A DNA stretch of 64,000 bases from RYN-122 sp963761655 (GCA_963761655.1 CAVXHI010000008.1:558001-622000), one strand, 5' to 3'; counted from the stretch's first letter, positions 7,376-17,173 are shown. Made by a program: numbers and translations. Notes: a model not told the origin generated them from the letters alone.

Positions 7376-8641
7376 GTGAGCCGCGGCGGCGTCCCGGCGA
7401 TCGGACCGCCCACCGGCCCGCCCGGCGACGACAGCGGCTGCACCGTCCTGCACGTCGACATGGACGCCTTCTACGCCAGCGTCGAGCTGCGGACCCGGCC
7501 CGAGCTGCGCGGTCTGCCGGTGATCGTGGGAGGGGCGGGCTCCCGCGGCGTCGTCCTGTCCGCGACCTACGAGGCCAGGGCGTCGGGTGTCCACAGCGCC
7601 ATGCCGATGGCGCGGGCCCGGCGGATGTGCCCCCAGGCCGTCGTCATCAGCCCCGACCACAGCGCCTACGCCGAGGTCAGCCACGGCGTGATGGAGGTCT
7701 TCCGGTCGGTCACGCCCCTGGTGGAGCCGATCAGCCTGGACGAGGCCTTCCTCGACGTCCGCGGGGCGGCCCGTCGGCTCGGCGGCGCCCGGCAGGTGGG
7801 GGAGTGGGTGCGGGCCACCGTCGAGGACGAGCAGGGGATCACCTGCTCGGTCGGGGTGGCGTCGACGAAGTTCGTCGCCAAGCTCGCCTCCGCCCGGTGC
7901 AAGCCGGACGGCCTGCTGGTGGTCCCGGCGGAGGAGGTCGTCGCGTTCCTGCACCCCCTGCCGGTCGGCGCCCTGTGGGGCGTGGGCGAGAAGACCGAGC
8001 AGGTGCTGCAGGCGCTCGGGCTGCACAGCGTCGGCGACATCGCGAACACCCCCCTGACCACCCTCCAGCGCGCCCTCGGGCCCGGCGTCGGGAGCCACCT
8101 GCACGCGCTGGCGTGGGGGCGCGACGAGCGCCGCGTCACCCCGCTCGAGCCCGACAAGAGCGTCGGCGCGGAGGAGACGTTCCCGGTCGACATCGACGAC
8201 CCCGAGGTCATCCACCGCGAGCTGCTCCGGCTGTCGGAGCGGACGGCGGCGCGGATGCGGGCGAAGCACCACGTCGGCCGGACCGTCTCGATCAAGGTCC
8301 GCTTCTCCGACTTCACCACCATCACCCGCTCCAAGACGCTCAAGGAGCCCACCGACGTCGGGCGGGAGGTCTACGAGACGGCCGTGTCGCTGTTCGACGC
8401 CCTCGGGCTGCAGCGGGCGCGGCTGCGGCTCGTCGGCGTCCGGGTCGAAGGCATCACCGACGCCGCCTCCGCCCCCCGGCAGCTGCTGCTCGGGGAGCGC
8501 GACTCCGGCTGGCGCGAGGCCGAGCAGGCCGTCGACAAGGCCGCCCTCCGGTTCGGGGCCGGTGCGGTGCGGCCGGCCGCCCTGGTGCGCCGCGACCTCC
8601 CGGGCAGCGCCCCGCCCGGGCCGAGCGGACCCGTGCGGTGA
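7376..8641 (+). CDS. dinB: DNA polymerase IV (DinB, Y family)
   Basis: A 421-residue Y-family translesion polymerase. The catalytic residues are intact: VDMDAFYASVE (Asp28, Asp30) and SLDEAF (Asp122, Glu123), so this is an active-type DinB and not the inactive ImuB relative that usually partners DnaE2. The helix-hairpin-helix region (WGVGEKT) and little-finger domain follow. A QLLLGER stretch near residue 366 could serve as the beta-clamp-binding motif. The last 30 residues are Pro-rich. It closes the SOS cassette; the GTG start has only a moderate ribosome-binding site, and a slightly later start is possible. Confidence 0.9.
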   Translation: MSRGGVPAIGPPTGPPGDDSGCTVLHVDMDAFYASVELRTRPELRGLPVIVGGAGSRGVVLSATYEARASGVHSAMPMARARRMCPQAVVISPDHSAYAEVSHGVMEVFRSVTPLVEPISLDEAFLDVRGAARRLGGARQVGEWVRATVEDEQGITCSVGVASTKFVAKLASARCKPDGLLVVPAEEVVAFLHPLPVGALWGVGEKTEQVLQALGLHSVGDIANTPLTTLQRALGPGVGSHLHALAWGRDERRVTPLEPDKSVGAEETFPVDIDDPEVIHRELLRLSERTAARMRAKHHVGRTVSIKVRFSDFTTITRSKTLKEPTDVGREVYETAVSLFDALGLQRARLRLVGVRVEGITDAASAPRQLLLGERDSGWREAEQAVDKAALRFGAGAVRPAALVRRDLPGSAPPGPSGPVR

Positions 8642-8738
8642 CGCCCCGGAGGTCGCGCGATCGCTGCCACGGGGGCCCGGGACGCAGCGCCCGTGTGCCC
8701 TGCCCGAGCGGGGGAACTGTGCTGAGGGGCGGCTCGTC

Positions 8739-8767
8739 GTGACGGAAGGGCTCGTCCCTCGTATCCT
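8739..8767 (+). promoter_or_regulatory. Predicted promoter of the DUF3040 gene
   Basis: GTGACG (8739-8744), a 17-base spacer and TATCCT (8762-8767). A short GC hairpin (CCGCGG-TGTC-CCGCGG) lies just downstream in the 5' leader. This accounts for most of the 200-base gap after dinB. Confidence 0.55.
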
Positions 8768-8841
8768 CGTCCTCGTGCCGCGGTGTCCCGCGGTACGCCC
8801 ACCCCGATCCTCGTGGTCGTCGTCCTCCGGGAGGGAGCGCC

Positions 8842-9276
8842 GTGCCGCTCTCTGAGCACGAGCAGCGCCTGCTCGACCAGATCGAGCGTGCCCTGTACGC
8901 CGAGGATCCGAAGTTCGCCTCGACGGTCCGCTCGACCGACCTGCGCAGCCACATGCGGCGCCGGCTCCGCCGGGCAGCCCTCGTGCTCGCGCTCGGCTTC
9001 CTGCTCATGCTCGGCGGGGTCGTCGCGCAGCAGTTCGTCATCGGCGTGGCCGGGTTCGTCGTCATGCTCGGGGCGCTGCTGCTCGCGCTGTCCAGCTGGA
9101 AGCGGCTCGGGACGGGCTCCTCGTCCGGCACTCCGGCGGTCGGGACCGCCGAGGCGTCGGGCCCTGGTGCGACCCGCCCCACCCGCACGAAGGCCCCTAG
9201 GCCCTCGGGCGGCTGGAAGGGCCGGCTCGAGGAGCGCTGGAAGCGCCGCTGGGAAGAGCGCGGCGGCGACCGCTAG
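8842..9276 (+). CDS. DUF3040 family membrane protein
   Basis: A 144-residue protein with the DUF3040 signature at the start (PLSEHEQRLLDQIERALYA) and two adjacent membrane segments at about residues 50-90. The tail is basic and ends in repeated Trp/Arg motifs (ERWKRRWEERGGDR). Family members are small actinobacterial membrane proteins of unknown function, often near mraZ. The GTG start follows GGAGGGAGC. It has its own promoter upstream and a terminator-like hairpin downstream, so it is probably transcribed alone. Confidence 0.85.
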   Translation: MPLSEHEQRLLDQIERALYAEDPKFASTVRSTDLRSHMRRRLRRAALVLALGFLLMLGGVVAQQFVIGVAGFVVMLGALLLALSSWKRLGTGSSSGTPAVGTAEASGPGATRPTRTKAPRPSGGWKGRLEERWKRRWEERGGDR

Positions 9277-9292
9277 ACACAGCTCGCCACTA

Positions 9293-9313
9293 CCGGCCTC
9301 GCCGCGAGGCCGG
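9293..9313 (+). terminator. Hairpin after the DUF3040 gene
   Basis: Perfect 9-bp arms CCGGCCTCG and CGAGGCCGG enclose a 3-base loop, 16 bases past the stop codon. No T-run follows, as is common in very GC-rich actinobacteria. Confidence 0.6.
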
Positions 9314-9491
9314 GCTGACCGGGTGAGCGGACCGGTGTCCCGGCCGGTGGACATCGACGACGCCCCGCTGTCGGACTGATGGTCACCGGTGCTAGCCGTC
9401 GCCCGCGCACGCCGCCGATGACGACGTCGCCCGACGACGACCGACCGTCGCTGAACGATCCCGACGTCGACGGTCTGTCGACGACGGGTCG

Positions 9492-9639
9492 ACGAGGTGA
9501 CCGCCCGCGGCCGGCACGAGGCGCGGTCGTGGACCGGCTCGGCGGTCGATGCGGCATCTCGTCGAGGTGACCGCGCCTCGGCCGAGCTGAGCCCCCCGGC
9601 CGTGGACCGGTCCGGCGGTCGACGCGACATCCCGACGAG
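9492..9639. repeat. Imperfect tandem duplication, unit about 70-73 bases
   Basis: CGAGGTGACCGC at 9493-9504 and 9563-9574, GTGGACCGG at 9529-9537 and 9602-9610, and CGGCGGTCGA at 9540-9549 and 9613-9622 recur at an offset of 70 to 73 bases. GCGGCATCTCGTCGAG at 9551 matches GCGACATCCCGACGAG at 9624. A vaguer third copy may lie near 9305-9360. It is non-coding; its function is unknown. Confidence 0.65.
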
Positions 9640-9812
9640 CCACCCTGCTCAGGAGCGCACGCCGTGACGTGAGGCGCTGACCTCTGCGCGCTGAGCCGAC
9701 TGCCGAGCCCCAGCCCGTACGGCCAGGTCACACGGCCAGGTCAGGGCCCACGGCGCACACGGTCAGCGCCCACCACCAGCGGCCCGCGGCCCCCACCACC
9801 AGCCGCCCCGCC

Positions 9813-12179
9813 TCAGCCCGTCGCGCGCCCCGGCCGCCGGCGCCGCACCACGAACCCGACCAGGTCGTCCAGCCGGTCGAGCACGTCCGCCGTCCACCTC
9901 GCGCTCGCCGATGCCATCCCGCGCAGCGTCGACGGCGGCGCGAGGACCGCCTGGACCCGCCGTCGTCCGCCGACCGCCGCCCGGGCCGCCCGCCGCACGA
10001 GCGCGACGTCCTGCTGCCAGGCGCCGGGGACAGCCTCGCCCGGGCGGGCGTACCTGGCTCGCTCGACCGCGCTGCCGAGCCGCTCCAGGGCCTCCCGCGC
10101 GGCGGTCGGGAGCACGAGCTCCTCGCCGAGCCGCAGGACCGCGGTCCGGGGGCTCTCGGTGGGCCGCCAGCGGAAGCCGACGTCGGAGGCGTCGTCGTGC
10201 AGCTGCTGCCACCCGACGACCACGTCGCCGGAGCGGGCCCGCAGGCGGCGTCGGACGGCGGCCGCGACCGCGGGGGCGGCGGCGAGCAGGACGGCGAGCA
10301 GCACCAGGACGGACGAGCGCGACGGCAGCCCGGACCCGGAGCCGGAGCCGGTCCCGGCGAGCGGGTCGGTCGCGGGGAGGTCGTCCCGCGGGTCGATCGA
10401 GTTGGGGTCCTTGCCGGCGGGCACGGGGGCGCTGGACTCGGCCGGGGCGGTCGGCGCCTCGCTCGGGGCGGCCGTGTCGGTGCCCTCGGCGCCCTGGTCC
10501 TGCGTGTAGGACGGCACGATCTCGCGGTCGCTGTCCGCCGGGGTCGGCTCGAAGCGGACCCACCCGGCGCCGGCGAACCAGGCCTCGGGCCAGGCGTGGG
10601 CGTCGTCGGTGGTCACGACGCGGACGCCGTCGGGCAGGGCGACGCCGGGCGTGAAGCCGACGGCGACGCGGGCGGGGATGCCGAGGACGCGCAGCATGGC
10701 GGCCATGGCGGAGGCGTACTGCTCGCAGAAGCCGGCCCGGTTCTCGACGTCGAGGAAGGCTCCGAGGGCGTCCGGGTCGTCGAACCGGTTGCGGGTCTTC
10801 TCGTCGTAGGTGAACCCCTCGGCGGGGTCGCGGAAGAAGCGCTGCAGCGCCACGGCGGCGTCGTAGGGGGTGTCGGCGTCCCGTGTGACCTCGCGGGTCA
10901 GGGCCGCCACCGCCCGGGTGACGACGGGGGCCTTGGCGTACGGCTGCAGGCGGCGCGGGACCTCGCGCGAGGCCGCGGCGAGGCTGGCGCGGTCGGGGGT
11001 GACCCGGTTGCTGGTGGCCGACCAGGTCTTGGCCCGCAGGGTGCTGGAGCGGGTGGCGAAGACGGTCTGGCTGCGCCTGTTCCAGCGCCACGGGCCGGGT
11101 ACGTCGACCGACGTCGGGACGGCCGGCAGCGGCAGCCACTGCGCCTCGAGCCCCGCCACGGTGATCTTCGTGCGCACGGTGGCGCTCGGGAGCCCGGGGT
11201 CGACGCCCTCGGGGGCGGGCAGGGCGCCGTCGGTGTCGTCGTCGGGGACGAGCGACGACGAGCTCCAGCGCGAGCCGTCGTAGGTGTCGAGCGTCGTCAG
11301 GCGCAGGTAGTCCGGGTCGTCGTCGGTCGTCGTGTAGCGGAGCAGGGGCACGGGGTCGGGGAGGGTCAGCTGTCCGCGGAGCTCGGTGATCGGGTTGTAG
11401 GTGAAGCTGGTGCGCGGTCCGGTGGCGGCGGCGTCCCCGTTCGGGCCGCTGCCGGGCAGGAGCCGGGCGTCGAGGCCGGGGACGAGGGCGGGCACGAAGG
11501 CGGCCAGCCCGAGCGCGGCGGCGCCGATGCGGCGTCCGACCCGGCCGGTGGCGCCGGCCTCGCCGATGACGTCGCTGCTGCTGGGCCCGGGGCGCAGCGG
11601 CACGCCCCAGCGCGAGACCCGGTCGCCGCCCTCCACGAGCAGCAGGGCCAGCCAGCCCGCCGCGCCGAGCGTGAACGGCAGCCAGCCCAGGCCGCCGGGC
11701 AGCAGGCCGGACGGGACGGCGAGCAGCACCAGCAGGGGCAGACCGGCCACGGCGGGTCGCTGCAGACCGGCCGCGACGAGGTCGACGAGCAGGGCGATCC
11801 CGGCGGCGGCGAGCACGGCGACGAGCACCAGGGCGGGCCGTCCGGGCACGGGCACGGCGAGGGCGTCGATGTCGTCGCGGGCCTCGAGCAGCACCTGGTT
11901 GAGCGTGCGGACGGTCGAGGCGGTCGGCAGCCCCGCCGCGAGGGTGGAGCGGGCGAAGCCGACGGACACGTAGCCCGCCACGACGACGAGCTGCACCAGC
12001 GGAACGAGCAGCGCCGGGAGCCCGAGCCGCCGTGACACCCCGCCGACGACGGCGACGGCCAGGACCGCGCCGAGGGCCGGGAGCACCCAGCCGTGGTCGG
12101 AGTAGAGGGGGTCCAGGGCGCTGCAGGCGAGGCCGACGGCGACGGCGGAGGCGACGGTCAGGCGGTCACGGGTGCTCAT
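9813..12179 (-). CDS. Transglutaminase-like membrane protein (TgpA type)
   Basis: A 788-residue protein. Several membrane segments lie in the first 230 residues, then comes a large extracytoplasmic domain with the transglutaminase core, and a last membrane segment at about 625-648 precedes a cytosolic tail. The core shows Cys485 (RAGFCEQYASAM), His528 (TDDAHAWPEAW) and, at the third position, Glu544 (WVRFEPTP), where many relatives have Asp. Relatives are encoded with MoxR ATPases and DUF58 proteins, exactly as here. Substrate and role are not established. The ATG at 12179 overlaps the upstream DUF58 stop by four bases. A Ser/Pro-rich linker (about 565-620) joins core and last membrane segment. 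Confidence 0.85.
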   Translation of the reverse strand: MSTRDRLTVASAVAVGLACSALDPLYSDHGWVLPALGAVLAVAVVGGVSRRLGLPALLVPLVQLVVVAGYVSVGFARSTLAAGLPTASTVRTLNQVLLEARDDIDALAVPVPGRPALVLVAVLAAAGIALLVDLVAAGLQRPAVAGLPLLVLLAVPSGLLPGGLGWLPFTLGAAGWLALLLVEGGDRVSRWGVPLRPGPSSSDVIGEAGATGRVGRRIGAAALGLAAFVPALVPGLDARLLPGSGPNGDAAATGPRTSFTYNPITELRGQLTLPDPVPLLRYTTTDDDPDYLRLTTLDTYDGSRWSSSSLVPDDDTDGALPAPEGVDPGLPSATVRTKITVAGLEAQWLPLPAVPTSVDVPGPWRWNRRSQTVFATRSSTLRAKTWSATSNRVTPDRASLAAASREVPRRLQPYAKAPVVTRAVAALTREVTRDADTPYDAAVALQRFFRDPAEGFTYDEKTRNRFDDPDALGAFLDVENRAGFCEQYASAMAAMLRVLGIPARVAVGFTPGVALPDGVRVVTTDDAHAWPEAWFAGAGWVRFEPTPADSDREIVPSYTQDQGAEGTDTAAPSEAPTAPAESSAPVPAGKDPNSIDPRDDLPATDPLAGTGSGSGSGLPSRSSVLVLLAVLLAAAPAVAAAVRRRLRARSGDVVVGWQQLHDDASDVGFRWRPTESPRTAVLRLGEELVLPTAAREALERLGSAVERARYARPGEAVPGAWQQDVALVRRAARAAVGGRRRVQAVLAPPSTLRGMASASARWTADVLDRLDDLVGFVVRRRRPGRATG

Positions 12180-13533
12180 CGCGTGCGGCTCGCTGTCTGC
12201 GGCGGAGGGGCGTACCGGGCGTCGTCGGAGGCGAGCCGGGGCGGGAGGGGTGCCGGGGCACTGACCGCCCGGCCGGCTGAGGCCAGGGCGCCCCCGGCCA
12301 GCGGCCAGACGCTCGCCAGGGTCGTGCCGTGGCTGACCGGCAGGACCCGCCAGCCGGCGCCGGCGAGCAGGTCGCGGACGGCGTCGTGCTGGGTGACGGC
12401 CTGGGCCCGGGCGCGCGGGCTGACGGGGGCCCAGCTGTCGGTGTCGAGCAGGACGGCGATGCAGGTGGTCGACGGGGTCCGGACCCGGGCGAGGACCTCG
12501 GCCTGCGCGAGGTCGAGCTGCCCGACGACGGCGATGAGCGCGCCGTCGACCCCGCCGCGTCGGAGCCGGGCCGCGGCGTCGTCCAGGCGCGGGGTGCTGT
12601 CGGTGGTGGCGGCCGCGAGCACGTCGAGCAGGAGCCCCTCGCCGAGCGGGACGCCGGGCACACCGAGGTCGGCGCCGTGGTGGTCGACGAGGTGCAGGGC
12701 GAAGCCGGCGCGGGCCAGCGACGTGCCCGCGCTGGCGGCGGCGCTGACCGCCCACTCGTAGGACGACCCCGGCCCTTCGCCGCGGTGCGCACCGGCGCGG
12801 CCGTCGAGCAGCAGGGTGGCGCGGCTCTGGAACGGCTGCTCCTCGCGCCGGACCATCAGCTCCCCGCGACGGGCGGTGGACTTCCAGTGGACCTTGCGCA
12901 GGTCGTCGCCGTGGCGGTACTCGCGGGTGGCGGCGTCGTCCGTGCCGCTGGCGGCGATGGACCGCGACGTCGACTCGCCCCCGCCGGCCCAGTCACCGCC
13001 GAGCCGGACCGGGGGGAGCGCGCTGACGACGGGCGTGACGACGAGGTCGTCGACCGTGGAGAACGAGCGGCTGAGCTCGACGAGGCCGAACGGGTCGGTC
13101 AGCCGGACCGACAGCGGCCCGATGCGGAACCGCCCCCGGACGTCGGACCGGACCGGGTAGACCACCGTCCGCTGCCCCTGCGGCTCGACCCGGTCCAGGA
13201 CGAACCGCGGCCGCCCGCCGAGCGTGTACGGCAGCGCGTCCTCCATGAGCAGCACGCCGCTGGGCAGCCGGGACACGTTGTCCAGCACGAGCCGGACGTC
13301 GCTGGGGCGCCCGGCCTCGACCCGTGGCGGGTCCAGGGCCCGGCTGCAGGACAGCCGGTAGCGCGTCCGGGCGACGACGGCGACCGCGGCCAGCGGCAGC
13401 GCGAGCAGGAACACGGCGGCCCGCAGGAGGTCGCGCTGACCGACGGCGACCGCGCAGACGGCCAGGGTGATCCCGGCGGCCAGCAGGCACCGGCCGCGCA
13501 CGGTCAGGCCGGCGAGCGCCTCCCGGAGCCCCC

Positions 13534-13537
<4 letters not shown>
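12176..13537 (-). CDS. DUF58 domain protein
   Basis: A 453-residue protein with two membrane segments near the N-terminus (residues 17-56) and the DUF58 hallmark EYRHGDDLRKVHWKSTARRG (206-225), followed by a von Willebrand A-like part (ATLLLDGRAG). DUF58 proteins are encoded with MoxR AAA+ ATPases and transglutaminases; the three are thought to act together on the cell envelope, but no activity is proven for this copy. The GTG start overlaps the moxR stop by four bases, and its stop overlaps the next start by four, so the three genes form one translationally coupled operon. Confidence 0.85.
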
Positions 13538-14529
<992 letters not shown>

Positions 14530-14773
14530 CGGGGCCTCCAGAGCGGGTGCGGGTCAGGAGCGGGCGGGACGGCGCACATCGTCCCACCCGGGTCGCTGTG
14601 CGTCGCCTCCGCGCGGCGCTCCTCCTCCGACGACCGGCACGGACCGTCGGTTCCGCCCGGGCCCTCCACTGCGCCCCACCAGCGCCCCTCGGCAGGCGTG
14701 GCTGCGCTCGTCCGGTCGCGGGCTGCGAGTCCTGACGGGCGGGGGACAGGGCGGCGGACACGCGAGAAGACCG

Positions 14774-14801
14774 TTGACGGGGGAGCGAAGTGGAGTAGCG
14801 T
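14774..14801 (+). promoter_or_regulatory. Predicted mraZ promoter
   Basis: TTGACG (14774-14779), 16 bases, then TAGCGT (14796-14801). The elements are interleaved with the MraZ repeats, so MraZ binding would cover the promoter. It would drive the dcw cluster. Confidence 0.65.
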
Positions 14802-14815
14802 GGGGGACAGCGGAG
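14780..14815 (+). promoter_or_regulatory. MraZ operator: four repeats at 10-base spacing
   Basis: GGGGAG (14780), GTGGAG (14790), GTGGGG (14800) and GCGGAG (14810) recur every ten bases. MraZ is known to bind arrays of short G-rich repeats at one-helical-turn spacing upstream of its own gene, so autorepression is expected. Confidence 0.7.
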
Positions 14816-14855
14816 CGCAGAGGCACCGCTGGGGAGCGGACAGGGGGGTCGGGGC

Positions 14856-15287
14856 GTGTTCCTCGGCACCCACACCCCGCGCCTCGACGAGAAGGGCCGG
14901 CTGTTCCTGCCGGCCCGGTTCCGGGACGAGCTGGCGGGAGGCGTGGTGCTCACCAAGGGCCAGGACCGCTGCCTGTTCGTCTACACGGCCGACGAGTTCG
15001 CCCGTCGCGCCGCCGCCGTCCAGAGCGCGAGCCAGGCCACCCGGGCCGCCCGCGACGCCGCGCGCACCTTCTTCTCCAGCGCGTTCGACCAGGCCCCGGA
15101 CAAGCAGGGCCGCATCACGGTCCCGCAGGGGCTGCGCACCTACGCCGGGCTCGACCGCGACTGCGTCGTCGTCGGCGCCGGCAACCGCCTCGAGGTCTGG
15201 GACCTCGCGGCCTGGGAGGCCGAGGAGAGCAACCGCGAGGACGCCTTCTCCGACCTCTCCGAGGAGGTCCTGCCCGGCCTGCTGTGA
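14856..15287 (+). CDS. mraZ: MraZ transcriptional regulator / division protein
   Basis: A 143-residue protein of the usual MraZ length, with two SpoVT-AbrB-like DNA-binding modules: FLGTHTPRLDEKGRLFLPAR (residues 2-21) and the second around GRITVPQGLRTYAGL. MraZ opens nearly all dcw clusters and represses its own promoter. The GTG start puts the first conserved motif at residue 2, as in relatives. A 193-base spacer without gene or clear signal separates it from the next small gene. Confidence 0.95.
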   Translation: MFLGTHTPRLDEKGRLFLPARFRDELAGGVVLTKGQDRCLFVYTADEFARRAAAVQSASQATRAARDAARTFFSSAFDQAPDKQGRITVPQGLRTYAGLDRDCVVVGAGNRLEVWDLAAWEAEESNREDAFSDLSEEVLPGLL

Positions 15288-15480
15288 CCTCGCCGCGAGC
15301 AGCAGCCCTCCGGTGGACGAGGTCTCCGACCGCTCCCTCTCCTGGCGCACCTTCCCCGGTGCCAGGCGCGGGAGCGGGCGGGGACCTGGCCCCCCGGCGG
15401 ACCGCCCGGCGGACCTCCCCCCCCCACCACCCGCACCCCCGCCGCGACCGGAGGTGCCCGAGCCACGCCCGAGGGTCGAC

Positions 15481-15636
15481 ATGGACAGCACCGACACGCG
15501 CACCGCCCCCGCCCGGACCGAGCAGGGCCTCGGGAGCGAGCTGCGCGCCAGCGCCCTGCTGCTGGGCCTGTCCTTCGGCCTCACCGCCGTCGTCGTCACC
15601 GCCGCGCAGGCCGCCGCCTCCCTCCTCGGGTCGTGA
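15481..15636 (+). CDS. Small single-pass membrane protein before rsmH
   Basis: A 51-residue reading frame with ATG at 15481. It has a polar N-terminus (MDSTDTRTAPARTEQ) and one membrane helix at about residues 24-46 (SALLLGLSFGLTAVVVTAA). Its stop overlaps the GTG of rsmH by four bases, the coupling used throughout this cluster, and its third codon bases are G or C almost without exception; both support real translation. The ribosome-binding site is weak. No family is recognised. Its place between mraZ and rsmH suggests a link with division or cell-wall synthesis. Confidence 0.6.
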   Translation: MDSTDTRTAPARTEQGLGSELRASALLLGLSFGLTAVVVTAAQAAASLLGS

Positions 15637-16601
15637 CCTCAGGGGCGCCCGAGCCGGGACCCGCGCACGTCCCGGTCCTGCTCGACCGCTGCGTCGAGCT
15701 GCTCGCCCCCGCGCTGACCCGCCCCGACGACGTCGTCGTCGACTGCACGCTCGGGATGGGCGGGCACGCCGAGGCGCTGCTCGCCCGGACGCCGGCCCGC
15801 CTGGTCGGGCTCGACCGCGACCCGGAGGCCCTGCGGCGCAGCGCCCTGCGCCTGGCCCCGTACGCCGACCGCACCACCTTCGTCCACGCCGTCTACGACG
15901 AGCTGCCCCGCGTGCTGGCCGACCTCGGCCTGTCCCGGGTGCAGGGCGTCCTGTTCGACCTCGGCGTCAGCTCGCTCCAGCTCGACGAGGCCGCCCGCGG
16001 CTTCGCCTACGCCCAGGACGGACCCCTCGACATGCGCATGGACCCGACGCGCGGCCTCACCGCCGCCGACATCGTCAACACCTGGCCCGGCAAGGAGATC
16101 GCCCGCGTGCTCAAGCAGTACGGCGACGAGCGCTTCGCCTCCCGCATCGCCGACGCCGTCGTCCGGGAGCGGGCCCGCGAGCCCTTCACGGGCACGGCCA
16201 GGCTCGCCGAGCTCGTCCGGGACGCCGTCCCGGCAGCAACGCGACGCACCGGTGGACACCCGGCGAAGCGGACGTTCCAGGCACTGCGCATCGAGGTGAA
16301 CGACGAGCTCGGCGTGTTGCGGCGCGCGATCCCCTCTTCCATCGATCATCTTGCTGTCGGCGGCCGGGTGGTCGTCATGAGCTACCAGTCGCTGGAGGAC
16401 AAGGTCGTGAAGGCGGAGCTGGTCGCGCGGTCGACCAGCGAGGTCCCCGTCGACCTGCCGTTCGTCCCCGAGGACCAGCAGCCCGAGCTGCGTCTGCTCG
16501 TCCGGGGCAGTGAGAAGGCCCCCGAGGCCGAGCAGACCGGCAACCCGCGGTCGCAGTCCGTGCGGCTCCGCGCCGCCGAGCGCGTCCGGGACGCCGCATG
16601 A
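15633..16601 (+). CDS. rsmH: 16S rRNA (cytosine-1402-N4)-methyltransferase RsmH
   Basis: A 322-residue methyltransferase of standard length. It has the SAM-binding motif DCTLGMGGHAEALL (37-50), the segment GVLFDLGVSSLQLDE and the family-specific RTFQALRIEVNDEL stretch. RsmH methylates C1402 of 16S rRNA in the ribosomal P site and is an almost constant member of the dcw cluster (older name mraW). The GTG start overlaps the upstream small gene by four bases, and the stop overlaps ftsL by four. Confidence 0.96.
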   Translation: MTSGAPEPGPAHVPVLLDRCVELLAPALTRPDDVVVDCTLGMGGHAEALLARTPARLVGLDRDPEALRRSALRLAPYADRTTFVHAVYDELPRVLADLGLSRVQGVLFDLGVSSLQLDEAARGFAYAQDGPLDMRMDPTRGLTAADIVNTWPGKEIARVLKQYGDERFASRIADAVVRERAREPFTGTARLAELVRDAVPAATRRTGGHPAKRTFQALRIEVNDELGVLRRAIPSSIDHLAVGGRVVVMSYQSLEDKVVKAELVARSTSEVPVDLPFVPEDQQPELRLLVRGSEKAPEAEQTGNPRSQSVRLRAAERVRDAA

Positions 16602-17173
16602 CCACGGCCGCCGCCCGGGTCCCGCTGACCTCCCCGGACCCCACGAGGACCGCGCCCCGAGCTGCCTCGCTGCGCCTCGTGCCCGCCCGCGGGGCCACGC
16701 CGCGGCGGGCACCGTTCGTCGCCGTCGTCGTCGGCCTGCTGGCCGCCGGCCTGCTGGTGCTGCTCGTCCTCAACACCGTCCTGGCCCAGGACGCCTTCCG
16801 GCTGCACGCCCTGCAGGTGCAGGCCAAGGAGCTGGCCGACCAGGAGCAGGCGCTCTCGACCGCGGTCGAGGACCTCGAGGCACCGGCCGCGATCGCCCAG
16901 CGCGCCGCCGCCCTGCAGATGGTCCCCGGCGGGCCGCCCGCCTTCCTGCACCTGCCCGACGGCACGGTCTCCGGCCAGGGCACCCCCGCGCAGGCCCCCG
17001 ACCTCGTGGGGGAGAAGGCCGTGCCGCCCGCACCCGCCGCCAGCACGCCCGTCACCGAGCCGGACGCCGAGACGACGGACGCCGAGACGACGGACGCCGA
17101 CACCACGGACGCCCCGACCGCCGGCGACACCACGGACACCCCCGACGACGGCACCGCAGGGAGCACCCGCTGA
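16598..17173 (+). CDS. ftsL: FtsL-like cell division protein
   Basis: A 191-residue bitopic protein. It has a cytosolic N-terminus, one membrane helix (about 40-62), then a short coiled-coil region (LHALQVQAKELADQEQALST) as in FtsL. The order rsmH-ftsL-ftsI is diagnostic, because FtsL sequences diverge strongly. FtsL forms the FtsQ-FtsL-FtsB complex that activates FtsW/FtsI. The last 45 residues are an acidic, Thr-rich tail with repeated DAETT/DTTD units, unusual in length and probably disordered outside the membrane. It starts with ATG overlapping the rsmH stop. Confidence 0.85.
   Translation: MTTAAARVPLTSPDPTRTAPRAASLRLVPARGATPRRAPFVAVVVGLLAAGLLVLLVLNTVLAQDAFRLHALQVQAKELADQEQALSTAVEDLEAPAAIAQRAAALQMVPGGPPAFLHLPDGTVSGQGTPAQAPDLVGEKAVPPAPAASTPVTEPDAETTDAETTDADTTDAPTAGDTTDTPDDGTAGSTR

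Larger units (their letters stand above)
9277..9812. other. 536-base gene-free spacer
   Basis: Apart from a terminator hairpin near its left end and an imperfect tandem repeat (described separately), no credible gene is seen. The short open frames here are rich in Arg, Asp and Ser, show no family resemblance, and follow the repeats. A 12-base direct repeat ACGGCCAGGTCA occurs near 9719-9744. The right end holds the 3' side of the minus-strand moxR operon. Confidence 0.6.
14530..14855. promoter_or_regulatory. Divergent regulatory region moxR / mraZ
   Basis: A 326-base gene-free stretch between divergent operons. The right half holds the mraZ promoter and repeat operator. On the minus strand a GACGAT element lies about 50 bases before moxR as a possible -10, without a clear -35. 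No gene is seen in it. Confidence 0.5.

Noticed and set aside
9379..9570. 63-codon plus-strand frame in the repeat spacer
   Set aside because: Its content follows the tandem repeat, it has no ribosome-binding site, and similar frames occur on the other strand; a chance frame in GC-rich DNA is likelier.
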